Virus record (IMG/VR): IMGVR_UViG_3300025120_000477 | Coordinates: 1 to 25,994 of that record | DNA from: a virus | Length of the DNA: 25,994 nt | Strand: one strand, 5' to 3' | In this document: positions 1-7,872 of the stretch, in pieces | Position numbering within the stretch: the first letter of the stretch is position 1 | Layout of the letters: each line of letters starts with the position of its first letter | Translations under genes and position numbers: made by a program | The notes under the pieces: model-generated | What the model was told of the DNA's origin: nothing | What the model saw: the letters and a program-made list of their open reading frames with translations, nothing else | The model's database searches: none

Positions 1-110
1 GTTGCAGAAGCGTATGTTGTCGGTTCCTGACTGCAAATATCAAATCTTGACGCTTCCGTATCTAAAACCGTCAAACCGTTGTCTAAAACTCTGTCTGCTA
101 TAAATGCCAT
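1..110 (-). CDS. Virion-associated protein, N-terminal part only (cut by window edge)
   Basis: Only the first 36 codons are inside the window; the protein starts MAFIADRVLDNGLTVLDTEA and continues past position 1. The ATG shares one base with the stop of the adaptor gene (TAATG), so it is probably translated by reinitiation after that gene. Small proteins with this kind of N-terminus, including a DICSQEP-like stretch, are something I associate with marine podovirus structural clusters next to the adaptor. I do not know a biochemical function. A virion or tail-assembly role is inferred from position alone. Confidence 0.75.
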   Translation of the reverse strand, partial: MAFIADRVLDNGLTVLDTEASRFDICSQEPTTYASA

Positions 111-730
111 TAGTAACTCCTTATCTTAATTCTGCGCCCTGAAGCTGATGTTTTTGATCGTTCACTTTCACTATTAATATCACTTATTGCTTTTTGATAC
201 AACGCCGCCCATGTTTGTATTCTACTATCTTCCTGCAAATATGGCGCAGAATGCAGTAAAGCACCATATAAATAAGCGTCTGGATAGTTAGTAAGCAACC
301 AATTAGTTTGATTACCATTATTTAATGCATCTATTTTTTCATAATATAACAACTCAAGAGTATAAGTCGCATCTGGTTTTGGAAAAACTTCTATTGAACT
401 ATCTAATATAGAATACGTTGTTGGCTTGCCTGTCGTGTCATTGTTTGCTTCACGGAGCTTAGATATTTCTAATGCACTTGCTTGCTCTAGCGTAGATATA
501 TCTGAAGCCGTAATAACAAATCTAATAGGCTGTAGAAAATCTGTAGGTAAAGCTGTATATTGCGTATTCAACTGTGCAGTCGCACGTTTTTCCATTCTAT
601 AATGACGAACTTCTCTATTCATTTGTGCTTCTGATAATGAAATAAAATCGGGAATAGTTGATGTTAAATCATCACGATTAAGAAAATCTGCTATAGAAGA
701 TTTAAGTTCATCATATGTTGTTAGTGCCAT
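110..730 (-). CDS. Head-tail adaptor protein, SU10-like
   Basis: A 206-residue protein starting MALTTYDELKSSIADFLNR, with a largely helical N-terminal half and a conserved-looking middle (PTDFLQPIRF, then a YSI...IEVFPKP segment). This pattern is typical of the phage adaptor proteins that bind under the portal and form the first ring of the neck in SU10-like podoviruses. The length fits that family. It follows the 1033-residue protein by 9 bases and overlaps the next gene by one base. The portal and capsid in this window also look SU10-like, which supports the call. The exact family is recalled from memory, not searched. Confidence 0.7.
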   Translation of the reverse strand: MALTTYDELKSSIADFLNRDDLTSTIPDFISLSEAQMNREVRHYRMEKRATAQLNTQYTALPTDFLQPIRFVITASDISTLEQASALEISKLREANNDTTGKPTTYSILDSSIEVFPKPDATYTLELLYYEKIDALNNGNQTNWLLTNYPDAYLYGALLHSAPYLQEDSRIQTWAALYQKAISDINSESERSKTSASGRRIKIRSY

Positions 731-739
731 TCTACACTC

Positions 740-3700
740 CTAATAGGTAAGTAAACTATCGTTTCTACCATCTTTATTGTCTCTTACCATAAAATCCATT
801 AATCCGACACCCCCTACGACACCTAATTGTGGAATACCTTTTTTTATTGCGTTTTTAATAAATTTTTCATTTAAACGAACAGCTTGAACCTCTTCCATTA
901 CTTCCCTACCATCCTGCAATGTTTTCATTTTGATTTTTTGTATTTCTGCATCTGGATCTATTTTCTCAATGATTTTTTTCAAACGTAATGGAGCAATGTT
1001 TTCATAAAATGCTTTGTGTCCTTCCAATTTACCGCCTGTTGTTCTCTCTACCGCTTCTGCATTTGGTAAGGCAAACCAATCACCACCGTTTGTTATTGCG
1101 TCATGCAGATTTCTTTTAATTGTCATGTCAAGCCATTTGTTTGTGCTTCCTGTTAATGGCGGTATATTGCGTACATTGTCTGAGTTTTGGGTTGGAAATG
1201 CTAATTGATAATCATCAGACCTTTGCGCATCTAAAATAGAAAACTGTTCTTTGTCTAAAATCTCTTTATATTTTTTGGTTTCTTCTTTTAATGAAGGTAG
1301 ATCCCTTCTAAACAAATCATTAAAATTGGTTACACTATATGATGTAGGATCAAACGCTCTGTATTCGTGACCTACTAAAAAATTCTTTTCAAAATTATCA
1401 ATAAAAGAAAGTCTTTCAGTAGTAAATTCTGTTTCTCTAGCTTTATCATATGATCCAGTGAAAGATTTTTGCATGTAAGCGTTCATTGGTGTTATGAAAT
1501 CCACTTCAATTTTTGGATTTGCATCAAGATAATCTTTAAGAAATGTGCTATCTTTAGTTTTTAATGGTACTTTAGCAAACAAAGCATTTTTGTTCATTGT
1601 GTATGTTTGGTCATATGCGTAAGCCTGATATAATTCAAAAAGTTGTTTAGCGTTATCATCCCAATCATTTTTGTTTTTTGGAAGCTGCAAGGTTTTTGTT
1701 ACCTCTGGCGGTATAACTCCACTACCTGTACCTTGCTGACGCTTTGCTCCTTCTCTTTGGTTATTTCTAATAGCATACAACTCACGAAAACGGCTTTCTA
1801 TTAATTCATCATTGATTTGTGTTTGTAGTTCAAAAACATCGTTTGGTGTTTTATAATTAGCTATAGCCATTATTGCATCTTCGTTGCTTTTAAAACCTGC
1901 AGGATCTCTTTCGTAACCTTTTAAAGTGTCTACCTTTGCACTAAAGCTATTGATAAGGTCATTGATATTATCGCCCGATACTTTTTTAGCTTCGGCAAAC
2001 TTTTCATTGTAGTTTGAGTAGGATTGCATTTGATCAAATGTTCTGAATGTTGGAAATTGTTGACGAATACCTGTTTCATCATAATCTGCCGCCGTTGCAT
2101 TTGGTGTATTATCAACAAATAATTGTCGATCACGTTCCAATCTTTTTATAAGGTCTTTTCTTGTATCTCTGACGTATTGACCCACATCAGATTGCGCCTC
2201 ACCCATTAAATAAACATTATCACCTGAGATACCCTCATACATGCCTGATCTTGCGTGTGACACAATTCTATCTTGTTCGCCATCAAAGTGTTTTGCATTT
2301 TTCATATCAACTAACGGCATAAAATCATCACGCAAATGATAAACTTTTTCCTTGTAATCTTCAGCACCACCTAAAAAATTGTCAGAATATGAAGTGTCAC
2401 CCTCTGAAAACTCTAAATTGTAAAAATCTTCTGCATCCCCCTTACCTAGAATTGTTTGATAGAAATAAGCAGGATCACTATACAAACCTTCACTTTCAGC
2501 CATTTCTGTTAGGCTGTCTTTTGCCATTTCTTCAGCATCAAAACCATAATATTCAGCCGCTTCATCATAGTCATTAAATTTTTTGTAAGTATTTTGGTTT
2601 TTATCAAAAGTAAACAATGATAAACCACCGTCTTTAAAATAATCACCTGCTGCTTCATATATATTTTCATAGCCAAGATCATTTATTATTTTTTGTAAAT
2701 GTTTACCTTTTACTGAAACATTCATCCCTTTATAATTACCTTCTTGCTCCGCTATCGTGCCAAGAAGATTGCTTAAATCAATATCAGGATCAAAAGAGCT
2801 TTCTTCATACTGTTTGTAAGCGTCTATTAAATTATCAGCATTCAACAAATCGTCTTGATCCATTAACATTTCTGGCAAGTATTCATCTCTATAATATTGC
2901 ACTTCATCAGGTAATGAGGCTTCAAGAAAATCATACAACATTTCGTCAGACGAAGGAGCTTCACCACCTATTCTACCCAAACTTTCATAGATATTTTCTT
3001 CTATTACAGGAGTTTGTTTATTAAGGTAATCTATAAGTTCTTGTTTTGTTATTGTTTTTCCTGCAAACTCCTGATCTGCACCTGTAAGTTGCAATTCGTC
3101 TAAGTTAGCACCACCTTTTTTTAACATCCATGATTTTAATTGCTCATAAGTGCCTTTATTTTGCGGTAGTTTTTCAGCGGCTCTGACTGATGGGCTGTAT
3201 AGTTCAACCGCTTGTCTGTTTGGCACAAATGTTCCATCTGCTAAGTAAAACCCATCACCTACACCACCTGTAATATCAGCACTTAACGCCTTTGGAAGCA
3301 TATCTGTTTCTGTAAACGCTTCTCTAACACCTTCTATTCTTTCGTCTAGCGTACCGCTACCTAACAATGATCTGCCTGCGTACTGATAATCTGGTAATCT
3401 AGCTTTTATATATGATTGAGCATATGGTGCTAAAATTCCTGCCATTCTGCCTTGAGGACTAACACCTGCTACTTCAGCCGCGCCCAGAATATCCCTAGTC
3501 AATCTATCTTCGCTTTCAGTACCGCCTGCTATTCCTTCTGCTAACGCAGCAATACCTTTTTCTCCTGCGCCAAGAATACCAAACAATCCTGCAGCCGCCA
3601 TATCTGACAAATAAGCAGGTGCTTGTATGTAAGGACGAAACATATCTGGCGCTGCATTACGAAAACCACTGAAACTAATTTCACCTGCATTGCCTGCAAA

Positions 3701-3841
3701 TGTTTTAGACAAATCAAGCATTTCGTTACCGTAATCTTCTACGACATCACCAAACCTATTGTCTTTGTTAAAGCGTCTATCAAGCTGCCTAGTGAAATAA
3801 TCCTCTAACGCGCCAAAAATATTTCTATTTTCAGTTGCCAC
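740..3841 (-). CDS. Large polyvalent-type protein, probably packaged and ejected with the DNA
   Basis: A 1033-residue protein. The start is GTG at 3841, chosen because GGAGG lies about nine bases upstream and no good ATG is near; it overlaps the preceding gene by 11 bases. Residues 216-256 (SPSVRAAEKLPQNKGTYEQL onward) match a module common in very large phage proteins. Residues 518-531 (HFDGEQDRIVSHAR), 547-552 (GEAQSD) and about 921-946 (DWFALP to GHKAFYENI) look like parts of a domain whose usual motifs include EIQSDWHQ and GxxGFYD. Here the usual IQSDW reads AQSDV, so the domain is divergent. The C-terminus is hydrophobic (GVVGGVGLMDF). Polyvalent proteins are thought to enter the host with the DNA and protect it or modify targets; no specific activity can be claimed. 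Confidence 0.6.
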   Translation of the reverse strand: MATENRNIFGALEDYFTRQLDRRFNKDNRFGDVVEDYGNEMLDLSKTFAGNAGEISFSGFRNAAPDMFRPYIQAPAYLSDMAAAGLFGILGAGEKGIAALAEGIAGGTESEDRLTRDILGAAEVAGVSPQGRMAGILAPYAQSYIKARLPDYQYAGRSLLGSGTLDERIEGVREAFTETDMLPKALSADITGGVGDGFYLADGTFVPNRQAVELYSPSVRAAEKLPQNKGTYEQLKSWMLKKGGANLDELQLTGADQEFAGKTITKQELIDYLNKQTPVIEENIYESLGRIGGEAPSSDEMLYDFLEASLPDEVQYYRDEYLPEMLMDQDDLLNADNLIDAYKQYEESSFDPDIDLSNLLGTIAEQEGNYKGMNVSVKGKHLQKIINDLGYENIYEAAGDYFKDGGLSLFTFDKNQNTYKKFNDYDEAAEYYGFDAEEMAKDSLTEMAESEGLYSDPAYFYQTILGKGDAEDFYNLEFSEGDTSYSDNFLGGAEDYKEKVYHLRDDFMPLVDMKNAKHFDGEQDRIVSHARSGMYEGISGDNVYLMGEAQSDVGQYVRDTRKDLIKRLERDRQLFVDNTPNATAADYDETGIRQQFPTFRTFDQMQSYSNYNEKFAEAKKVSGDNINDLINSFSAKVDTLKGYERDPAGFKSNEDAIMAIANYKTPNDVFELQTQINDELIESRFRELYAIRNNQREGAKRQQGTGSGVIPPEVTKTLQLPKNKNDWDDNAKQLFELYQAYAYDQTYTMNKNALFAKVPLKTKDSTFLKDYLDANPKIEVDFITPMNAYMQKSFTGSYDKARETEFTTERLSFIDNFEKNFLVGHEYRAFDPTSYSVTNFNDLFRRDLPSLKEETKKYKEILDKEQFSILDAQRSDDYQLAFPTQNSDNVRNIPPLTGSTNKWLDMTIKRNLHDAITNGGDWFALPNAEAVERTTGGKLEGHKAFYENIAPLRLKKIIEKIDPDAEIQKIKMKTLQDGREVMEEVQAVRLNEKFIKNAIKKGIPQLGVVGGVGLMDFMVRDNKDGRNDSLLTY

Positions 3842-4688
3842 GATTATCTTCCTCCATAAATGGTATGGTTAATAAACCGCCTGCGCCTGACGCCATAAGG
3901 TTTTTTAAATGCGATAATCTAGGATCAAAACGTGCAAAACGTGACCTTACATCCTCTGGATTGTAACTTACTTCAGTCATATTTCCTCTTGCTTCGGGCG
4001 CTCTTACACCTGTAAATCCTGCATTTTCTAATATTTCTGTAAGATTATCATTACCAAAAGTTTCTCTAAGCTTTGAAATAGTAACTATACCATCTTGATA
4101 ACTATCAATATATACTGACATTTTAGGATTTGTTTTGTGTTTAATAAAAACCTGATCACCATCGTTTTTAATTTCAACATCAAATTCCGATCCCTCTCCT
4201 TCAAAAGCTTTTCCTATTTTTGCTGCATTTTCTTTGCCTGTACGCTGTGAAGCATCAAAAGGATTATCTGATCGAACAGACAAAACCGTTTGATTTCCAC
4301 CTTCCACATAAGGTCTTGGCGTTTCATATTGGTTAGCTCTACCAATATACCGATCAGTTCTATTAGGATCTGTTGATGTATAAAATCCTTTGCCAAGAAG
4401 ATTTTGCCTCACCCCTAACTTAGAAGGATCAATCGCCCTAATATCGTCTGGTGTGCCATGAAGCCTTGGATTGAAACCCATTGCTTTTTCTCTATCCATG
4501 CGACTTGCAGCGTCCATAGGCAAATCATAGTTTTGTGATAAATACATATTTAACTGCGTATTGGCTACATCATCACCCATATCAAGCATTTGATCTGTAA
4601 CCTGATCAGCTTTACCTGCGTTAAGCAAACCTAAAATCTCATCTCCGCGATTTTTTACAGGAGCCTTTAAACGATTTAACAAACCCAT
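3831..4688 (-). CDS. ADP-ribosyltransferase-like (ART) protein, polyvalent type
   Basis: A 285-residue protein. I place the start at ATG 4688, which overlaps the previous stop as TAATG, rather than at an in-frame codon 24 bases earlier. Residues 77-79 (HGT), 101-105 (GFYTS) and E239 in TEVSYNPEDV fit the H-Y-E arrangement of diphtheria-toxin/PARP-like ADP-ribosyltransferases. The tail EDVRSRFARFDP is the usual end of ART modules in phage polyvalent proteins. Such enzymes transfer ADP-ribose from NAD to a protein or nucleic acid. Its place directly before the 1033-residue polyvalent protein suggests both are packaged and injected. Substrate unknown; catalytic competence is inferred from three residues only. 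Confidence 0.6.
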   Translation of the reverse strand: MGLLNRLKAPVKNRGDEILGLLNAGKADQVTDQMLDMGDDVANTQLNMYLSQNYDLPMDAASRMDREKAMGFNPRLHGTPDDIRAIDPSKLGVRQNLLGKGFYTSTDPNRTDRYIGRANQYETPRPYVEGGNQTVLSVRSDNPFDASQRTGKENAAKIGKAFEGEGSEFDVEIKNDGDQVFIKHKTNPKMSVYIDSYQDGIVTISKLRETFGNDNLTEILENAGFTGVRAPEARGNMTEVSYNPEDVRSRFARFDPRLSHLKNLMASGAGGLLTIPFMEEDNRGN

Positions 4689-4954
4689 TACCATTTTACT
4701 TTGTTCGCCCAAAATGCTGCAGACATTTTACCCTTGGAAATATTCTTTGCATGCCTTGCTTTAAAAGATTTAGCACGTTTAGTCATTTTTTTATCGCCTG
4801 TCTTGCCCTGTTGACCGAACCTAATAGTTTTTACTTTGTCACCTTCTTTAGCAACAACGACATGTGATTTAGTTTTGTGATTAGGTGTACGTTTTGGTTT
4901 ATTATAACCGCTTACCCCTGCACGTTCTAAACGACTGTCTTTTTTCTTAGCCAT
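4688..4954 (-). CDS. Small basic protein, DUF6321-like
   Basis: An 88-residue, strongly basic protein with the distinctive run GVSGYNKPKRTPNHKTKSH, then EGDKVKTIRFGQQG and a KARHAKNISKGKMSAAFWAN tail. This arrangement is what I recall as the DUF6321 family, frequent in phages and always small and Lys/Arg rich. The function is unknown. The charge and the place among virion genes suggest a nucleic-acid-binding or packaged protein, which is inference. It starts one base after the stop of the preceding gene and its stop overlaps the ATG of the ART-like gene. Confidence 0.75.
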   Translation of the reverse strand: MAKKKDSRLERAGVSGYNKPKRTPNHKTKSHVVVAKEGDKVKTIRFGQQGKTGDKKMTKRAKSFKARHAKNISKGKMSAAFWANKVKW

Positions 4955-4955
4955 G

Positions 4956-5681
4956 TTAGCTTAGTAAAGTTGGTGGTTGATTTCTGCGGCGCATTTCTTG
5001 GTCACGCAACATTGCCATCATTTGCATAGGATCTACCATTTCTGGCCTAAGTTCTTGCTGCAACAAACCTTGTATAATCGGATTAACCATTTCTTCTATC
5101 TGTTGATTATTTAAGGGAGATGAAGATAAAGGGCTGTTCACATTTGGAAACGATCTAGTCCTGTCAAATCTTGCCCTGTTTGCATCACTTGGATCTAAAG
5201 GCGGCAATTCATTTACTACTACGTTTTGTTGAGGAGTATTAGTTACGTTGTTATTAGAAACCATAGCACTCATGCCTGTAGGTCTATTTTCCATACCTGC
5301 CTGCGCATAGGTTCTTGGCCTGTTGTAGCCATATGGCGCTACGTTAGCTAAATTTAATGCTGCACTGTATAAACCTGCGCCTTGGAAAGTATCGCCAGAA
5401 GTATTCATTCCACCGCCATCAAACATATCAATATAAGCAGGAACATAGTTACCTGTATTCATATCAAAATAGCCAAAACTTTTATCATTTTGACTTGCCA
5501 ATATTCTTTTACGTTGATCATCGCTTGGGCTACCATCTTTAAATTCCATATTTTTTCCAGAGCCTTTGCCCCCACCACCAGAACGAACAGCCTGAGATTG
5601 GGGGCTAGATGGACTATATGCAGCCTGACGTTCTTCTTCGTCTACTTTTGTTAGCTTGCCATCTTTGAACGTAAAAGCCAT
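4956..5681 (-). CDS. Low-complexity protein of unknown function in the virion cluster
   Basis: A 241-residue protein with no domain I recognise. It has a Ser/Gly-rich stretch (residues about 30-45), many Asn and Pro residues in the middle and a Met/Gln/Arg-rich C-terminus (DPMQMMAMLRDQEMRRRN). The composition resembles disordered internal or accessory virion proteins. Its ATG follows the stop of the 12-residue mini-gene with no gap (TAAATG), so translation is probably coupled. It lies between small basic proteins and the DUF6321-like gene, so a structural role is likely but unproven. Confidence 0.7.
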   Translation of the reverse strand: MAFTFKDGKLTKVDEEERQAAYSPSSPQSQAVRSGGGGKGSGKNMEFKDGSPSDDQRKRILASQNDKSFGYFDMNTGNYVPAYIDMFDGGGMNTSGDTFQGAGLYSAALNLANVAPYGYNRPRTYAQAGMENRPTGMSAMVSNNNVTNTPQQNVVVNELPPLDPSDANRARFDRTRSFPNVNSPLSSSPLNNQQIEEMVNPIIQGLLQQELRPEMVDPMQMMAMLRDQEMRRRNQPPTLLS

Positions 5682-5720
5682 TTACTTCTTTTTACCGCCT
5701 TTTTTCTTTTTCGGGTACAT
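5682..5720 (-). CDS. Twelve-residue Lys-rich mini-gene
   Basis: A complete reading frame of 13 codons encoding MYPKKKKGGKKK. Support comes from its signals, not from homology: AGGAG lies about six bases before the ATG, the ATG overlaps the upstream stop as TAATG, and its stop is followed immediately by the ATG of the next gene (TAAATG). Eight of twelve residues are lysine. It sits in a row of lysine-rich small genes. It may be a real DNA- or RNA-binding peptide, or may act mainly as a translational relay between its neighbours. It is far below the usual length limit of gene callers. Confidence 0.5.
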   Translation of the reverse strand: MYPKKKKGGKKK

Positions 5721-5896
5721 TATAATCTCCTTTTTGATTTCTTTTTTGCTGTACTACTTAATTCACTAAAATGATATAGTCTTTTGCTTGTTTTTCCATG
5801 CGTCTTGCCAGAATGAACCTGACCATTAGGCATTTTGTGCATACCACCTGTATGCTTTGTGCCATCTCTGAAATAATGAGCAACACTTTTAGCCAT
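5720..5896 (-). CDS. Small basic protein, 58 residues
   Basis: The reading frame starts MAKSVAHYFRDGTKHTGGMH, continues KMPNGQVHSGKTHGKTSKRL and ends in a Lys/Arg tail (KKKSKRRL). It is short, basic and His-rich. Both ends overlap neighbouring genes by one base as TAATG, which strongly supports that it is translated. I remember similar small proteins beside terminase genes in marine phages, with no known function. It may coat or help package DNA; that is inference from charge and position. Confidence 0.7.
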   Translation of the reverse strand: MAKSVAHYFRDGTKHTGGMHKMPNGQVHSGKTHGKTSKRLYHFSELSSTAKKKSKRRL

Positions 5897-6081
5897 TATT
5901 TTTTACTTTTCTTTTTGGTAGTTTTCTTAGCAGTTTTAGCCGATTGCTTAAAAGCTTTATCTGTAGGTGCGCCTTTTGCACCTTTTGCTCTCATTCTCTC
6001 TGGCGTTTTTCCTGCTTTTTTCTGCGCTTTTATGCGCTTACGTTTTGCTTGAATATTAGAATATAATCCACGTTTTGGCAT
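5896..6081 (-). CDS. Small Lys/Arg/Ala-rich protein, 61 residues
   Basis: A very basic protein starting MPKRGLYSNIQAKRKRI and ending in Lys/Thr repeats (AKTAKKTTKKKSKK). Two ATGs are possible: 6087, which would touch the Shine-Dalgarno sequence AGGAG (6088-6092), and 6081, which leaves a normal six-base gap. I chose 6081. The KRGLY.NI start followed by a KGAPTDKAFKQSAKTAK-like stretch is common in small phage proteins next to the large terminase. Function unknown; histone-like DNA binding is possible. Confidence 0.75.
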   Translation of the reverse strand: MPKRGLYSNIQAKRKRIKAQKKAGKTPERMRAKGAKGAPTDKAFKQSAKTAKKTTKKKSKK

Positions 6082-6115
6082 GCGCATCTCCTAAAATTAA
6101 TTTGAGACTAACACA

Positions 6116-7381
6116 TTATGCAATGCCACGCAAATTCCTTCTTATAGGTTCACCCCAACTTTGTAACGGACGATAACCTACAGCCATATATCGCCAAGCG
6201 TCAGCACCATGTGAAGTCCAATCATGCAATGGTCTACCACGCCATGTTTTGTTTTTTTCATCGAAATCTCTACGATATTGACGTAACGCCTCAATGCCAC
6301 GATTGCATTTAGTTTCATCAAAATAGCATCTAGGTATCATTGTTCTTGCTGCCTGTATGCCATCCTCTATTGCAAGCTTTGGCGCTATCTCTATGTTTCG
6401 TATGCCAAGAGCATCTAATACTTCTAACCTGCTTTTACCTGTGCCAAGTTCTTTAACCTGTACATCATGCGGCAGAATGTGTTGTTCGTAATGGTATTCT
6501 TTGTTGAGCAGAACCTTTGCATAATGGTCTAAACCTACACCACTATTTTCGTAATAATCAATAACTCTAACTTCACCACCGCCTAGAAACTGACAAAACC
6601 AAATAGATGTGCTGTCACCTATTCCCAAATCCCAAGCAGTAATTACTGACATAGCAGGATCATAAGGAACACTTGTTACCCTATTTTCATTTGTGGCATC
6701 TTTCATTTCTTGAGCATAGTAAGCGCCTTGTATTGCTGCTTCGAAAGAACATTCAAACTCTTGTTCATAACGATCCTCACCCATTGTGCGTTTAGCTTCT
6801 TTTAATTCTTCTTTGTCTAATATGTTGGTTTGAGAAGCTTTGTGCATTGCAGTAAACCAATTAGGATTGTCTTGCGCATCATGCCACAATTCCCAAAATT
6901 CGTTTTTACCTTTGGGTGTACTGATAAACGTACAGCTACCATGTCTGTCTGATATTGCAGGCCGCAACACTGTAGGCCAAGCTGAAGCAGGAAAGTCTGC
7001 CATCTCATCACAAACTATGCTGTCAAAATAAAGACCACGCATAGCATTATAATTATCTGCGCCATAGACGCGAAATCTGCTTCCATTGCTAAAGTCTATC
7101 CTCAGTTCGCTGTTGTTAATTTTTCTATTAGGAATGTCTTGAGTATACTCTAGTGCATAATCCCAAGCTACAGCTTTTGCTTGTGAAAGATATGGAGCAA
7201 TGTACGCTACTCTAACGTTTTCTTTCTCCACTGAAAAACATGACCTAATTAAATCATTTATTGCTGCTACTGTTTTACCAAACCTTCTGTGCGCAACGAT
7301 GATGGCAAAGCGCTCCGTCCTGTTGTGAAACTTTTTTGCTTGTTTGCGCGGTTTGTAATCAATCTCTATTACATCTTCCAT
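6116..7381 (-). CDS. terL: Terminase large subunit
   Basis: A 421-residue DNA-packaging motor. The ATPase half has a Walker A motif at residues 30-37 (AHRRFGKT), a Walker B at 120-126 (DSIVCDE) and a coupling motif STPKG at 154-158. The nuclease half starts around AWDLGIGDST (D250 and D255) and has a further acidic site in HGADAW near the C-terminus. It translocates DNA into the prohead through the portal and cuts the concatemer. The start overlaps the small terminase gene by 13 bases, which is usual. The length is within the normal range and all motifs are intact. Confidence 0.96.
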   Translation of the reverse strand: MEDVIEIDYKPRKQAKKFHNRTERFAIIVAHRRFGKTVAAINDLIRSCFSVEKENVRVAYIAPYLSQAKAVAWDYALEYTQDIPNRKINNSELRIDFSNGSRFRVYGADNYNAMRGLYFDSIVCDEMADFPASAWPTVLRPAISDRHGSCTFISTPKGKNEFWELWHDAQDNPNWFTAMHKASQTNILDKEELKEAKRTMGEDRYEQEFECSFEAAIQGAYYAQEMKDATNENRVTSVPYDPAMSVITAWDLGIGDSTSIWFCQFLGGGEVRVIDYYENSGVGLDHYAKVLLNKEYHYEQHILPHDVQVKELGTGKSRLEVLDALGIRNIEIAPKLAIEDGIQAARTMIPRCYFDETKCNRGIEALRQYRRDFDEKNKTWRGRPLHDWTSHGADAWRYMAVGYRPLQSWGEPIRRNLRGIA

Positions 7382-7707
7382 TTTAATTTAACCACATGCT
7401 CTAAGCCACCATCTATTTCTGCTTTGACCTGCATCGGTAATACTTTACCCATAAGAGACATAAATGATTGTGGGTTTTCTATAGCCTGATATTCTAAGTA
7501 AGAAACCATACCTTCCTTCTTAGCATCTTCTACAAATCTAGGATCAGCTTTATCAGGATCATCGTATCTTGCTAAGACAATATTCTGTCCTGCCCTATCT
7601 GCAGCTTCTAATATAGCATCTTTAAGTAGCTTTGGAACTTTATTACCTGTTCCCTTTTTTCTACCCGATCCTTCTACTTTAGATATTTGTTCTTGCTTTG
7701 TACTCAT
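7369..7707 (-). CDS. terS: Terminase small subunit (probable)
   Basis: A 112-residue protein directly before and overlapping the large terminase. The N-terminus is polar and basic (SGRKKGTGNKVPKLLKDAIL), as in many small terminases with a DNA-binding head. The C-terminal half has YLEYQAIENPQSFMSLMGKVLPMQ, a pattern I associate with proteins encoded just upstream of marine phage large terminases. Small terminases recognise the packaging site and deliver DNA to the large subunit. AAGGAC lies upstream of the ATG. It is the first gene after the replication terminator, so it probably opens a late transcript. Confidence 0.75.
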   Translation of the reverse strand: MSTKQEQISKVEGSGRKKGTGNKVPKLLKDAILEAADRAGQNIVLARYDDPDKADPRFVEDAKKEGMVSYLEYQAIENPQSFMSLMGKVLPMQVKAEIDGGLEHVVKLKWKM

Positions 7708-7736
7708 ATGTCCGTCCTTACAGGGTGCGTCTATAC

Positions 7737-7766
7737 TTTATATAATATAACCTAAAAAGATTACAA
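7737..7766 (-). promoter_or_regulatory. Candidate promoter for the terminase/virion operon
   Basis: On the minus strand, TTGTAA (7766-7761) and TATAAA (7742-7737) are separated by 18 bases in a very AT-rich stretch between the replication terminator and the small terminase start. The position is right for a late promoter because the terminator upstream would cut off read-through. The -35 match is moderate and other -10 choices exist in the same AT-rich run. Confidence 0.4.
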
Positions 7767-7814
7767 AAAAAAGCCCCCCGAAGTTTTTTGGAAAAAGGAA
7801 ACGCTTCGAAGGGC
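7765..7814 (-). terminator. Intrinsic terminator after the replication genes
   Basis: On the minus strand an 11-base arm GCCCTTCGAAG (7814-7804) can pair with CTTCGGGGGGC (7783-7773), followed by eight T residues (7772-7765). Two pairs are G-U in the minus-strand RNA and would be A-C mismatches in the opposite RNA, so the structure works in the minus direction. It would end transcripts of the initiator/loader genes before the terminase operon. Confidence 0.85.
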
Positions 7815-7820
7815 AGTTAA

Positions 7821-7855
7821 GGCGTATCTCAGGGAGGTTGATAACACGCCCTGAG
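7821..7855 (-). promoter_or_regulatory. Bistable hairpin between the loader-like gene and the terminator
   Basis: CTCAGGG (7828-7834) pairs perfectly with CCCTGAG (7849-7855). An alternative seven-pair stem joins 7821-7827 (GGCGTAT) to 7844-7850 with one G-U pair. The two use overlapping bases and cannot form together. The element lies seven bases before the terminator stem in the minus-strand transcript. It may tune termination, bind a protein or simply stabilise the RNA end. Confidence 0.4.
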
Positions 7856-7872
7856 TAACATTGTACCATCTT

